Positions 1 to 13,065 of a DNA stretch of 64,000 nucleotides are shown piece by piece. The translations under genes were made by a program, and so were the position numbers. Numbering within the stretch: the stretch's first letter is position 1; the number at the start of each line of letters is the position of its first letter. Below the pieces are notes generated by a model. It had not been told where the DNA came from and ran no database searches. It saw only the letters and a program-made list of their open reading frames with translations. The stretch is from Poronia punctata (taxonomy: Eukaryota > Ascomycota > Sordariomycetes > Xylariales > Xylariaceae), in assembly GCA_022579005.1 (NCBI GenBank), contig MU401481.1:124001-188000 (forward strand), written 5' to 3'.

Positions 1-2855
1 TTTGTAGTCTACTATAAAGCCGATGCCCTTTTTTTATATTTTTTTTTCCTTACTATTTAGATGCTTTCGGTAATAAGGTTAGTAAGTGCTTTAGCGCACT
101 CTTTTATAGCTTATTGCTTTTTAGCTATTTTTATATTAAAAAGTGTACTTACTTTAGTGCTAACTAGGTTCTTTAGCCTTTTAAGCTTGTTATTTTTAAC
201 TAGTATTTTATAAAACGTAGTTTATAACTTCTTTAGCCCTTTTTATAGTAGTGCTGTACATAGTGCTTAATAATTAAAAAGGGTTTCTAGTTTCTTTGCA
301 ACCTTGCTCTTTATAAAAAGTATATTTAAAAACATAATATTTATAACATAACCTATTTAATAAGTTGCCTTTTTAAGCTTTTTAATAAAATATATGCTTA
401 CCTTAGCAGCTTAGCTTGCTGCTTTATAACCTTTATAAAGTGTAGCTATGCTAGGTTCTTATTTTAAGTGTTTTATATTAAGATCCCTTATAAAAAAGGT
501 ATTCTTTTAAAATATAAGTGCTATAATGTAATTAAGTACTATATTGTCTCTAGGCGCTTAATAATAATTTATTAAGCTATATTTATTAATATTAAGCTAT
601 ATTATGTCCTTATAGTAAACCAGAGCTTTCTTTTCGGCTTTTAGGCCCTTTTATAATTTAACGTATATTATTACTTTAAGTTGGTTAGCTTCCTAAACGT
701 TTTAGGTATTTACTAGCTTAAAGTTTTAATAGCTTTAGTAGGTTTATGTTTTCCTCTTTTTTTTTTTATTAATTTATAGTTTAGTAATTATAGCTACGTT
801 AATCTCCTTATCCTAGCACCGCTAAAAAAAAATAAAATAGTTGTTTGCACTATAGCCTACGTTTTATAAGGCTACAGTTAGCTTTTTAGGCGCCGGGTTA
901 GTTTTTATTGTTTTTTTCTAATAGGTTATAATTTAAAAGATTTGTTTTCGTCTTTAGTAACTACTATAATAAGTTAGGTAACCTTTGTTTTCTTTGCTAT
1001 TGTTTTTTTTATTATCTTAGTAAGCTTTGCTAGGCTTAGCTTTAGCATTAGTTTTTATAGTTTTATAATTAGCAGTAAAACTAGCGTAACAAGCGTGACT
1101 TATATAGCCTAGGCTTCTTGCCTTTCTATTTTCTAATCTTTTAACTTGCTAGTAGTAGTTATAGTTGTACTTATATTTATGCTTAACTTATTTAATAACT
1201 TTTAAGTTAAGGGAGCTTTTTTCTTATTGCCCTTGCTTTGTTGCTTAGGCTGTTGTATTATAACTTTTTTTTTTAAAGTAAGTTTGGCTAAAGTTATATT
1301 TTTATTGTTATACGCCTTAAAGCCTTAGCGTTATATAGCTTTAAGCCTAGCTTAAAAAAGTAGCATAACCTTTTTATTAGCTTTTTATAGCTTAGCTAAG
1401 CAGTTGTTGTAATTTGCTAGGTAAAGGCCGCAGTAGTTAGCGCAGCAAGCCGGTGCTGTATATTTTCTTTTAGTAAGTAGTTTGTAAGTATTAAGTTAAG
1501 TGCTATAGTAGCTATATAACAGCTTCTTGTTGCAAAATCAAAAGATATAGTAGCCTTAACAGCCTAAGTTATAGTATATAACCTATAGCTAGCGTTTTTT
1601 TTTTTAAGAGAGCTTGCTAGCTAAAAAAAGTTAAAAGCGCTAAACCGGTTTCCTAAAAGCAACCACCTAGGTAACTTTGCTAGTTTATACGTTTAAGCCC
1701 TATTTTAATATATATATGTTAACTAATATAGCCCTTGCTTATATTTTAATTTCCTTTAGTACTATTTGCTTTATAATAGCTATAAGTATATTAAAAATAT
1801 AGTTGTAAGTTAATATAGGTACTTTAAAAACGACGTAAATAACTTATTTTTTAAGCAGTTTAACTTTATAAGCGTTTAAAGCTCTTTTAATTGCTTATAC
1901 GCTTTATTTTTTTAGTAGCTTATTATAAGTAGTTAAGTTGCTAGCTTTAATAGCTTACTTAGTTTAAATTAGTACTACTTCTTTAATTGCTTTTTAAAGT
2001 AGCTATAAGCATTTAAGTATAGCAACCTTAGCAGCAAAGGCAAAGGTTTAGCAGGCCTTTTTTAAGGTGTTATTTACTTTTATAAGTACTTAGGTATTTT
2101 TTTTTTAACTTTAAGTAGTGCTAAAGGCGCTACTTGCAGCAGTCCTTTTGCTTTGTGCTAAGGCCGTTAATATAGCTAGTTAATTAAAGCAAAAGTTATT
2201 AAGGTTAAAAGGTGCTCTTTATTGTGCTATTTTTAAGTACGTCTAGCAAGTAGCAGTAAAAGAGGGCTAAATAGACTTTGTTTGCAAGGTACTAGCTAGT
2301 TATAGTAGTGTAGTAACATTTTTACCTAATTTTGTAAATATAAATACGTTTAAGTGCAGGCTTATAGTAATAACAAGTTTTCTAGCTATTTTGTAGTAGC
2401 TAGCTTTTGTATTGCTAGCAAAAAATTAAACAAAGTTGTTAAAAATAGTTATAAAGGTTATAAATACTTCCTAGTAAATTTTAGTCTTTTAGTTAGCCTG
2501 TGCAAACTGCTTTTTTAGCATGCTTTATAGCGTAGCATTTAAATTATCTTTTTTTATTATATTAAGCTTTAAGGGTAAAAGTATATTTTAAATTTTGTTA
2601 CGCTTAGGTAGTTACAAGTTAATTTTAAAAGGTATATTTAAAACGGTTGCACTAGTATAAATTTCTATTATAAATATTACAACTTAGCGCAACAGTGTAA
2701 TTAGGTCTTGCATTAAAAATAAAAGCGTAAAACCTATTACTAATTAAGACCCTTAGTGTTTTAGGTAAAAAAGTGGCAAAATTTGCCAGTACTTCTGTTT
2801 TGGTAAGGATGCACGCAAAAATATAAGTACTTTTTTAAAAAGTAAAATTAAATAG
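1..2855. repeat. AT-rich, probably RIP-degenerated repeat island
   Basis: The stretch is dominated by T/A with constant TTAG, CTAGC, TTATA and TAGC words, has stop codons in all frames and holds no reading frame of 60 codons. Composition changes abruptly near 2850 to ordinary mixed sequence with CCTGCACGG-type words. This is what repeat-induced point mutation (C-to-T changes mainly at CpA) leaves behind in a transposon of a filamentous ascomycete. The element type cannot be recognised: no terminal repeats or transposase motifs survive, and the left end lies outside the window. It could also be an AT-rich centromere-like or subtelomeric block. Confidence 0.75.
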
Positions 2856-4850
2856 GAGGAAAGGTTGAAGCCCCTGCACGGTAAGAGCACGAAAGAAGGA
2901 CAAAGAAATAGTTATCAGGTACGGAGGGGGGGGAGGCTTACAAAACTAGCAATACCTGGGTTGCGTTAGTCCGAAAAGGTGGCATGTATACATGCCGGAC
3001 CGCATCTTCCCCGTATTTAGGTAGGTACGGTACAAGATAATAATATGTGGCTCTATCTAAAGATAGTGCCTCGTTTTTGTAGTTTTGGGGATGCCTAGAC
3101 TAGCGTAGGTACTTGGAAGTTGCCGGGAGCACGGAGTGCGGCGAACCTTTAACCAGATGACTCTCTAGAGCAAGCTTAGTTTAGGAGGTACAAGGTTTCT
3201 ACTTTACCTACCTCCCCTTCTCTACCTGTAGACAGCTGCACGCTAGGTAAGATTCAGAGTTAGACCTGACCTACCCATTGCCAGAGGGGTGGCCCAGCCC
3301 ATGACACCCCTTCAATCCAGGTCTTCCTCCTCCTCTCCGTTAAAAAGGTATGTCTGCATTATGTACGTACTCAATTCGGTAGCACGCGGACCACGAGCCT
3401 AGACGGGGTGGTGTGGCAGTGTGGAGCGAATCATCATCTGAGGAATGAGCCTGTGCAGTGGCTGTTCCTCGTGACTTGGGGTTGTATGTATAATAGGTAT
3501 GCCAAACCCTGAATAATTCCGTGCTAGGTTAGCAATTAGGTATTGTTTTGCCGTTAGCAAATGACGGAAGGGTTGGGTTTCCTTGGGGTCACGAGGTCTA
3601 AGATAACGCCTTTTTGCCCCCCTTCCAGCTTTCAAGGTTTGCTAATCCGTCATGGGAACCGTTGCAGTTCATCTATGCATGTAAATTGTAGATGTTGCAG
3701 TATTGAAAATGGCTGTGATAGCAGACTGCCGTCTAGATAAGGTATTAAATAATTACGTGCTGTAGTCATTTGTTGCTGGTGTGTAGATGAGTTTGCCGTT
3801 TTGTCCCTCCTTTTGGAACCGGTATGCGCATACAGCCACGGCATTCCCTATTTCTCGACTTTACTACGCTAAAATCTTATTTAGACCTACACTACGATTC
3901 TGATGGCAACAGAAGCCTAGAACATCGTATGCCACATTTTTCAATTTTGGGAGGAGCCCCTGACGAGCTAGGTAGGTTAGGGCAGACATTGGGAACGAAC
4001 CGTCTCGTCTCTCCCTCTTTCTAGTCTCGATAGTAGAACTTGGCCCTAACTTCAATATCGGCTACTTTTATTGGTGGTGAGCCGCCAGCCAAGTGGTTGA
4101 CCCCTCCATTTTGATGTGCGCCAAAACCAAGTACACAGTATCTAACGTTATACAGCAACACGGCGCCGGCATAAATACCTCTTTAATTGTGTCATCTGGA
4201 GAATGTGTATCCAGCCTGTGTTACCGGTTTGATAGATATGCCCGATACTATCAAGACGGCCGGCTCTCCGAAGGCGGCCAAATTCAAAGATTGCACCACT
4301 TAGTGTACAGAAAATATTAAGACCGCGGGGAAACCCACAATCTAGACTATATAGCGGCTACTAGCCATAGGGAGTCGGCTGATTTGCCGCGAACATGATA
4401 TGTTTGTTAGGTCTAGTGAGTGGGCAGCAGGTTACCAGCACATATCAAGTAATACATGGTGAGTCTGACTTGAGAAACAAATGTCCGAGACCGCTACGCT
4501 GGATTGTTGGCAGGAAATCATTGTGTTAATTCAAGTATGCCAGCTGCGAATTATTTAGATGAATGTAAGCCTTGAAACTCTATTATAATAATATTGACAG
4601 GTTTTTCCAAGATAAAGCATCACTCTTTTTTTATTTTTTGAAGTTGTGCCCCGGATATACATCTACACTTCTACAGTTGTGTGCCGTTTTTAAATCTCAA
4701 GGCTGCTATACAGTAGATATTCTGGTGCGTGGGCTAGCATACTGTGTTTTGGTCACTGTCACCCCTCACCTGCCCGCATTCCAGTAATGCTAGTGAGTTT
4801 AGCTTTAACTTCGAGGTGTTGGCAAAGAGACGGTGTATCCGTTTCCCCTC

Positions 4851-4881
4851 CAGTTCGGTTCAAGTCCGTTTTACCGAACTG
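4851..4881. repeat. perfect 9-bp inverted repeat, 13-nt loop
   Basis: CAGTTCGGT at 4851-4859 is exactly complementary to ACCGAACTG at 4873-4881. The loop is 13 nt. No gene or terminator function can be assigned. Confidence 0.6.
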
Positions 4882-7800
4882 CTTAATCTTATGTACATAG
4901 ATATGTATAGATAATTATCTACATTCCATTAGTTTGTAAAGGTATTTATTACTAAGTAAAACGCCAGTCTTTCCCTCGCTTGCGGTTAAGTCTGACCCCT
5001 CATTGCAGGCGATTTTATAGCTTGTGGCATACTGTGTTGCGCATAGGGTCGACTAGACTATGTACGGCATACTAGCCAGTAAACATACATTGGTAAAGTA
5101 AAGTACTTTTGCTAAGGTTCTGTTGTGGTCCGGGTATACACGTATCAGTGTTCTTATTGGATATGCGCATGCTTTTGCTTCTATCAACATAATATGTATA
5201 TTAGAAGTGTTAAGAACTGTGAGTATGGTGCAACATCCTATATAGTATCAATCCCATCCAATCTAGCAGAGCGTAAATCAGATAGGCAATTGTGTAATTA
5301 TTTTTAATACACGTATGCCCTTATTCCTTGGTTGGCCATACCCTCTTTCTGAATATTCTAGGCTAGGGACCTTTGAAGATGTTTGAGCTAGATTGTGGCT
5401 GAGTCCCTACGTCTTCGCTTGAGGTTAGTACGTGTATAAGAGGAATAAACGCGGACCACACATGTCTTACCACATCTATCGACTTACACGCACGCGTAGA
5501 TGCTTACCTGTATATATATTGTACTTTCTACTCATAGGTTTGAGTAGACTTTTGAAACCGGAAAACGATTGTAGCCTAGATTAAATAATACGCCTATTTC
5601 AAGGGACCTTGGAACTAGATTTCGTGGCTTACTACCTATAGCTTTTACTTTACAAGTGCTGTTACTAGATATTTCCGCAAGACAAGCGTCATCTATTTTG
5701 TGCAAGTCCAGGAAGCTTGGGTTGTTATTCTAGACCACTTTACCTACGAGTATGTATTTACCAGCCGAGTATTTCCTTACGACCAGCACTTCTTATCAGA
5801 GGTCACAAGTTAGGATTGTCTAACTGTCGTTGTACAACCGCCGTTGATTTCCGTCTAGACTACTCGTATGTGAATTTGCACAAGGTATCAACGTCGCATC
5901 GGCGCTGTCCCCGCTGGCGCAGGTACTGGTGTGCTATTGCCTACCTATCGAACTCCACCCATCCTGAACATCCCAGCTAGTATGTCGCGATGTCTGCCAA
6001 GTAGTTTTAGTCCACCACTTCTAGGCGGGCCCCCCGATTCACAAGGACGATCCTCCACCGCACGACGGTCTTGAGAAACCTCATGATACAAATTATACCG
6101 GTCCGACATCTGACACCTACGATGTCTACCTCCGGTTCGGATAGGGGAAAGGCCCTTCTCCCTTCTACATCATGTACATTCTTTATTGCCTATGGCAAGT
6201 GATCATCGACTTCACTTTGTCAATTGAACTGAACCGTTCTGCGGATCCTCTGATGTTGAGTTGGTTGTTTCTCTAGAGTAGATAATTAGTTCTCATTTGC
6301 TCTGCCCTACCCAAAGGGTAACATGGCCAATTGTCATGCAGCAAGCGAGCACTCCAGCAGAAACTTATCAAACTAACAACGAATGATAAGGGCTTGTTGG
6401 CTTCCAAAACCTGATGATCGAGGCACACAACTGGGATCGAGAATCCACCGAGCCAGAGCTCTTCGGCCAAGCTACGTCCCTATAATTATATTGATGGACA
6501 GGCTGTATTGTCTCTTGCAGATCTGCTTTGCTAGGTCTATGCACCCAGAGATCTGCAAAGAATTACCCCTTTCAACATGGTAAGTAAATCTCCCTCGCGT
6601 TACGTGCATTGGATGCGCTTTGGGTGGATCATATGTATGGGTAATCCCTCGGCTTCCAAGTACTGCGTAGGTATCTGGAGTACCTCACAGTGCCGAGAGT
6701 CATGGTCGGAAAGGTATTGTATACAGTAAAATATCTGGCCGTTTACTGTACCTGAGACACACCTTTCAGAGACATCTGTAAGTATTTCCCTGGTCGACAA
6801 ATGAGGCAGTTGATACCTACAGAGTAGGTACTTACAGTAAATAGGCTGCATCTGGGTACCTATTTCCGTGTCCTGTTTCTAGTAGGCACCGTACCAAAGT
6901 TGGGTTGACATGGTACTTACATCATCACGACTGAGAATTTCTAATAATTGACAGGGCAGCAGACACATCCGTGCATCCTCTGAAGCAAGACATGGTACCT
7001 TAGCATCCTGTGATTTTGAAAATTTTCGTCTTCTTCTTTGTCTTAGATAGAATTTTTTTTTTTCATCGAATTGAAAATAAAGTTCCTTCGCCAATAGAGC
7101 GAATCCCAGGACTAACCGAGAGATCTGGACCCTACGGGTTACAAGCCCAGCTGGGCTGTGGAACTACACACCATCTTTTCTTGGACGTATGCCTCCCAGG
7201 GGTTTTGTCTTGGCTCCTTGGAAGGATCACAGACACATATGTTGGAACAGGGTGTACCGCCGTAAACCTTGGTAGGTTGTAATAAAAGGTGGCAGACGAC
7301 AAGATCAACCCCGCTTTCCCTGATATCGCACTTGCCTACGAATACTTTTCTGGTAGGAGGTCCGCGTCCAGAAGACCCGTTTCCGACATCTAACGCGCAG
7401 CTATATCTACATTGCATGGGAGATTGACGACCACGTTACTACAAAAAGGCCGTCATAGCGAGTATACAGATTAAGGAGGAGCATATGCCATGCCAAGAAG
7501 ATAGCAGAGCAAGAACACCTCCCGGCAAACGTATAACGGCAGCGGAAAACGGACTTTCTGAACCTACCAGATATACCAATGAGCGGCTAGTCTTAAGGTT
7601 GTGAGAATTTCGTATTGGGCGGGTGTAACATGATGTGCTACCACGGGAAGACTATGGTTTTGGTAAATCGATGCCAAAGACGTACAGGAAGATCGACAAT
7701 ATGTCTCCGAACCCGTCTACTAATCATAAAAGCTCTACTTGTAAACCAACATTTTACTATTAATACAATATTGTGCGACATATTTGACATGTACACTCAA

Positions 7801-8518
7801 GCAGCACATTGGATATAACCCGCTAACCAGATTGTTCTGCCAAATCCCGTTGTATGCTACAGAATCGCACTTGCGCCCTTACGTCGTACTACAGTAGCAA
7901 TGACCTTGTCGTTCCCCAGAATTCGAGACTGCAGCTCTAGGTTTTTTTATGGCGAATTGTATTCCCAATCCCCAACTTTACATTACTAGAAACAGTTTAT
8001 CCCTTGTTTTGAGCAGAAACGGTCCAGCGCAGACGGATCAAGCCAGTCTTCCCTTTCAAGCTCCCAATGCCTAATCGCGAAAGATACCCACCAGAGCTAC
8101 TGAGTACTTACACGTACGTACAGAATGACACGGAGAAAAGAAATAAAAAGTTTAAGGTCTTGCAAAAGTACAGATGGATCTATGGAAATGATCAGCGTAT
8201 GATCGGCTACGAGGTTTACAGGCTAGTGCTGTGCAGGGGTAAGTTCATCAGCCCGTCGAGAGATGTCAGCCGGATTTAGGCCTCTACATGCACACATTGA
8301 AAAGCGGACTCATCAAGCTCTCAAGAGGCGTAATTACTAACGGGCTACGGTTCATAATTTTTTGATGTTGACACCATCCGCTCTCAGCTGTACGATTACG
8401 TACCTTTACGTACCTGGCGAATGCTCACCTAAGCCATCGTCTGGCCCACGTGCAGCCTACCCAGAGCTCCGGCGTAGAAAGATAGGCCAAGTCTTGAAAT
8501 CACTCGCTCTATGAGGGA

Positions 8519-8550
8519 ACACGGATAGAACACGGACAACGTATCCGTGT
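8519..8550. repeat. perfect 9-bp inverted repeat, 14-nt loop
   Basis: ACACGGATA at 8519-8527 is exactly complementary to TATCCGTGT at 8542-8550. It resembles in size the hairpins at 4851 and 52588. Confidence 0.6.
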
Positions 8551-11500
8551 CAGACTCCAAGGCCAAGAGAGTTAGGATAACGTGTGTCTGTCGAGGATGA
8601 CCACCAAACTCAACTTGAGTGGCTGATTTGGTGACACCTTAGCCCTAGGCTAGTCGTCGCTCATCAGTGGCTCCCGAGCGGCTGGGTACTGGGATTCCTT
8701 TTTTCCCGCTTCCTTTCCTAACCATTTGATGGGCTCACCAAGGACACCTAATCCCGCCGTCCTAACACTAGAGGACTTGTTAATGCAGGTACACTGCTAC
8801 TCGATGCAGGATCATCCGTCGAAGTTCTTAGCAAATCCACGCGACACGGAAAGCCCCGAACATCCGCGCCGCCCATCACCGGGAGACTACAACAGTTCGA
8901 TCCGTGCCAAAAGGAGCTGGATCTAACCGCTGGATCGGCTGTTTTTAACTACCGCATTATATCTTAGGTGTGTATCGAATCATACAGAGACAATAGCTAG
9001 CCTCATGAAGGCCTCATTGAATAGGCTTCTCCCTACCCTTCCCAGGCCCTGTGTGACGAAGCTTGACATTCAAGGCCCTTGATGCAGAGTTACATCCATC
9101 CCGACACAGAAGAAAGTGCATTGGAGCAAAGGCAAGTCATCGTACATGAGGCTTCTCGTTACCATTCGGTAAGATAGGGTTTACCGCCGCTGCCGCTACC
9201 TCAATAGGTCTCCTACCGCCCTTCCATTCTCCCCACCAAATGTGCAGGTGAGAGAGATTGCACCACCAGATTTGGATAGTGGTTGATCGCGCGAACGTAT
9301 CTTATGCCGCACCCATCCCCGATTGGGGGGATAGTGGGCCTCGAGACGCCCCCTCCGATGACGTCGATGCCGATCACTTTCACGACGTTTTTGTCCAGGA
9401 CTGCAGCGGGCGTGCGTGCGGGCTTTCCAAGGTAATTTTTCCGAATTGCCATACAAATCGTCGATCCGAGAAATGAGGGAGATCTTTTTCTTCCTTTTCT
9501 GCTTCTAGCTATTTTGGCTTCGGTTCGTCACGCTTTTCCCTGTTGAACATTGCCGAGAAGCCTCCCACATGCGCGCCATTCCCCGAATAGAAACGAACCC
9601 TTGAACAACGGATGGAGTCGCGTAGGGGGGGGGGAAAAGAAAAAAAGAGGTCTAAAAAGCGAACAAACTAGTACAGGACTTAGTTCTCATACTGTACAGT
9701 ATACCTTTTTTATAAAGCCACTACCTACGATAGCCCACGCCCACGAGCACGTTCCATCTTTTACGAGTAGGTATACGATCTTGCACTAGATATTTCAGCA
9801 CGAGTCGTCCATCTGGAGAGAAGACGGCTTGGCAAGAAGATATATTTTGGGTATTATCGAAATGCGCCGGTGAGTACACCGGCACCATCAAGCCACAACT
9901 AAAGGTAGGTATCCCTCGGTGACTCACCGCGGCTTCTCCAGCATCGTACCATGTATCTGTTTATTATTAGTCATCTATACGCTAGATATCTCGCCGTCGT
10001 CTCGAGTACGCTATTTACTAGCTGCGGCCGGCTATCGTCGGCGATACGATCAGGTCTAGGTATTTGCAATAAACATGTGAACAGAGCTATTCACAAACTC
10101 TGTCTGTTAAGTTATCATGGGCATAAATTTCTTTCAACTCTACGTAGGGAGAGGTAGGTACGGAGGTTTGAAGTATATATATCAGTTCTCTCTTGGTATA
10201 CCGTAGGTTAGGCGCTCTAGTCTGGGCATTTTAGCCTAGACTGCCGAGTAAAGTAACCAGCCTTGTGAGAGACACGAGTCTCTTCCGTCAGCTGACTTGG
10301 GAACGAAATACCTACACACAGTAGGTTACAACATCCTGGGCGTCTCAGGAACCGCAAGAGAGAGGCGCGTACTCGTAGGTACTCTACCTAATGATAAACT
10401 TTCTATCTTTTTCAGCAATCACGTTACTTTATGACTTTGAAGCAACGAGGTTGTTTATATCCCCGGAGCAAAACGTTAGATATACCTGAGATATACCTTG
10501 TCAAATTTCAAGGACTATCGTAAGTACTTACGTCAGTACCTAGCTAGAGATATATAAATAGAAAGTACCTAGGCAAGTACACACCAGCCAGTTATTCTCT
10601 TTTTCTTTTTGTTATTGAAAAAAAAAATTATCCGAAACCCAAGCGAGATCAGATCAGATCTACAAGATGATGATTGATGATCTTCTTAGAGGAAAACCAT
10701 ACCTTTGCTTGCTCTGTTTAAGTACTGTGTACGAATAAGTAGTCTACCTTTTAACCTAGAATCCTAGATACATGTACTCGTAGGTTTCCCTCTCTCATCA
10801 CGCCGCCCTTGCCAAATATGGTGTTTCTTAGTCCGAAAGTTATTCATCCTCTGCCTTTTATTTACACGTATGAGCTCTGATCTTCTTTAGACGGCTAGCC
10901 TAACGTTATGAAAATAATTTCAAACTGCTGTGTAAAACATCGTAGATGGTAGGAGGGTTATGCTGTGCTGTTATCTAGAAAGGAAACCTAGTGGTTCGGT
11001 ATAACTACCTCATGTTTTTCAAACAACGGGCAGAGCATGATTAGACGGCGAACGCTGCCTATATGGTGTTAATGGGGCGACCAAAAGTTTATACAAGTTG
11101 ATTTTTCTAGAATAGGTATGAAAAATGAGGAGCCACCAATGAACAATATCGATGTGCCCTATACCAATATTGCTACTGATATATAAAAATTCTCTCTTCT
11201 TCTTGTCGCAATAGGTACGAGTCTACGACCCAATATCAAATCCTTCTCCAGGGTAGGTCCTAGCGCATATATAATTTACCATATGCTTGTTTCTCTACCT
11301 ACCCCTCGCATGTAACGGACTATTCTTTTAATAAGCACGCATAGTTACACTGTTTTCCATTCATTCACTTTTTGTATCAGACCATCATAGATCAAGCAGT
11401 GTCACCAGTGAAAATACCCCAATTGATCCGGTTTTGCGTCTGAACTTACTGCCTCCTATCTCTTGTGAAGAGACAGAAGGGGGTGGGAGCATATAATAAG

Positions 11501-11560
11501 AGTCGACCGCATATAGTTTACGATCACGAGAAGACCAAACCCAAAAAAAAAAAAAAAAGA

Positions 11561-12420
11561 ATGGGCGACGCTTATGTACGCACTGGTCGCGGAGGCGCTG
11601 GCAACTTCTATTCCCAGAAGGACGTCGAGAATGCTGCTAAGACTAAGGGAAAAGGCAAGGTGTGTTTTGTGTGTGTCTGTGTGTTTCTCATCATCTAATA
11701 TCGATGAGCTATCCATCTATCCTACCTACTTGACATAACTGCTCGCCCCTCTCATGATTATATATCTATGCCTCGAAGGGGCCCGGCTGTATCTCATTTT
11801 CCCCTGATACCTACTTCTACCTACTTTTCAAGATGTTAGACAACCTAATCTAATTCATCCCATCTCACATAAAAAAAAAAAAAAAAAAAAAAAAAGCGCA
11901 ATGAATATTTCGCCTACCTACTTCATATCCCATAAATTGCCCCCCCAAAAAATACTAACCTAATCCCGAAAATATCAAGGAAGAAGACATAGAAGCACAA
12001 ATCCCACCGCCAACCCTAGACGACAACACAACAACACCAGCACCAAGCAATCCCACCACCACAACCACGCGCTTAGGTCGAGGCGGAGCAGGAAACTTCA
12101 TCCCTTCCCCTTTCCCAATATCTCCTCCTCCTCCTCCTCCTCCTTCAAACAACACTCCTACTTCCAATGCCAAACCCAGATATTCGGGTCGAGGCGGTGC
12201 AGGAAACTGGACTACTACTACTACTACTACTACTACTACCACTACCGAAAAAGAAGTCCAGGCGCAGGCGCAAGAAAAGCTTCGCGAGGAGCTCGATGCC
12301 GGGATTGAGCGGCAGATTGGTGAGAGTTTGGCCCCGCCGCCCAAGACGTATCATTCTCATGGTCCGGGAAGGGGGAGGAGGCCAGAGGTCGAGGAGGAAG
12401 TGACTGAGGTCGAGGTGTGA
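11561..12420 (+). CDS. PAR32-like GRGGAGN-repeat protein (DUF3602 type)
   Basis: Two coding exons, 11561-11659 and 11980-12420, give 179 residues. The 320-nt intron has a GTGTGT donor, an AATACTAACC branch point at 11951-11960 and an AAG acceptor. The protein carries three GRGGAGN boxes, at about residues 9-15, 67-73 and 109-115, joined by low-complexity Pro and Thr linkers. The tail is charged. This repeated box is the hallmark of the DUF3602 family, which includes yeast Par32, a TORC1/Npr1-linked regulator of ammonium transporters; that role is family knowledge, not shown here. The start follows an A-rich leader (11542-11560). The Pro run and the Thr run (about 12 residues) come from CCT and ACT trinucleotide repeats, so length variation between strains is likely. 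The family is intrinsically disordered and function beyond membership is uncertain. Confidence 0.85.
11871..11895 (+). repeat. 25-nt A homopolymer inside the intron
   Basis: An uninterrupted run of 25 A lies in the long intron of the PAR32-like gene, about 85 nt before the acceptor. It may be partly a sequencing artefact or length-polymorphic. Confidence 0.8.
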
Positions 12421-13065
12421 TGGGCCATGAGTGAAGATGATGTATGTGTACTATGTTCTGTCTTCTATAAGTCTTTTTGGAGTCGTACAGGGTTCTTTTT
12501 ACTTTTTTAAAAAAAAAGTTTCCTTCTTTTGAGTTTGGGGCCTTATTACACAAACGGATAGACAGAGGGAAGGCACAGCTCAAAGCTACTCAGGTGCCTT
12601 CCTGGGCAGTGTCTCAATGCAGGACGATGAGATCATGTGTATCTGTGTGTATTTAAATTTGTATTTTGATCACCCCGGCCCCATAAACAGTCTGGGTGAG
12701 CCTACAACGGTATATATATTGTATTTCACAGCGATGCCAACCGTACTACTATCATGATTGGGATATTGTCTCGCACAACTTGCAATAACGCCCTTGTCTC
12801 CGTCCCATTGGGAAGATAGGGGGTTGGCAAAGACACGACACCACTTCCCACTCTCTCCACGGAAGACGGCATAGTCTTAGAAAGGCATTCTTTTTTCTCT
12901 CTTACTCGGAACAGTGTAGAAGCCCCAAACGCCATGGCATGCCGCAATTTAAACAAACACACACAAGAAACGCCGTGATATTTTTTTGTGCCCCTTCCCA
13001 AAGTCCACATGACGAGAAAGCTCCGATGACCAGCAAATAGGAACTCGTGATGATGCTTTCCGTTT
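12421..13065. other. convergent 3' flanks
   Basis: This is the space between the stop of the PAR32-like gene (+) and the stop of RLP24 (-). It should hold both 3' UTRs. A T6-A9 stretch sits near 12500-12519. Apparent long minus-strand frames here are read-through of RLP24 exon and intron DNA in wrong frames. I see no further gene. Confidence 0.6.

Larger units (their letters stand above)
2856..11560. other. long gene-free stretch next to the RIP island
   Basis: About 8.7 kb without a convincing gene. Open frames are short (under about 95 codons), overlap in several frames and show no recognisable domain. The sequence is rich in GTAC, TACCTA and TAGGTA words, as in the other intergenic regions here. 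Two perfect 9-bp inverted repeats lie inside it (4851-4881 and 8519-8550). The interval 9196-9480 is more GC-rich and could be a coding relic. The last part must hold the promoter of the gene starting at 11561. Confidence 0.6.

Noticed and set aside
4840..4890. tRNA-like B box (GGTTCAAGTCC)
   Set aside because: No acceptor stem, A box or anticodon arm can be built around it. No tRNA was found elsewhere by eye.
6420..6460. GGGATCGAGAATCC, tRNA B-box-like
   Set aside because: No cloverleaf can be folded from the flanks.
11955..12344. 129-codon minus-strand frame with Val and Gly runs
   Set aside because: Antisense of the CCT and ACT repeats of the PAR32-like gene.
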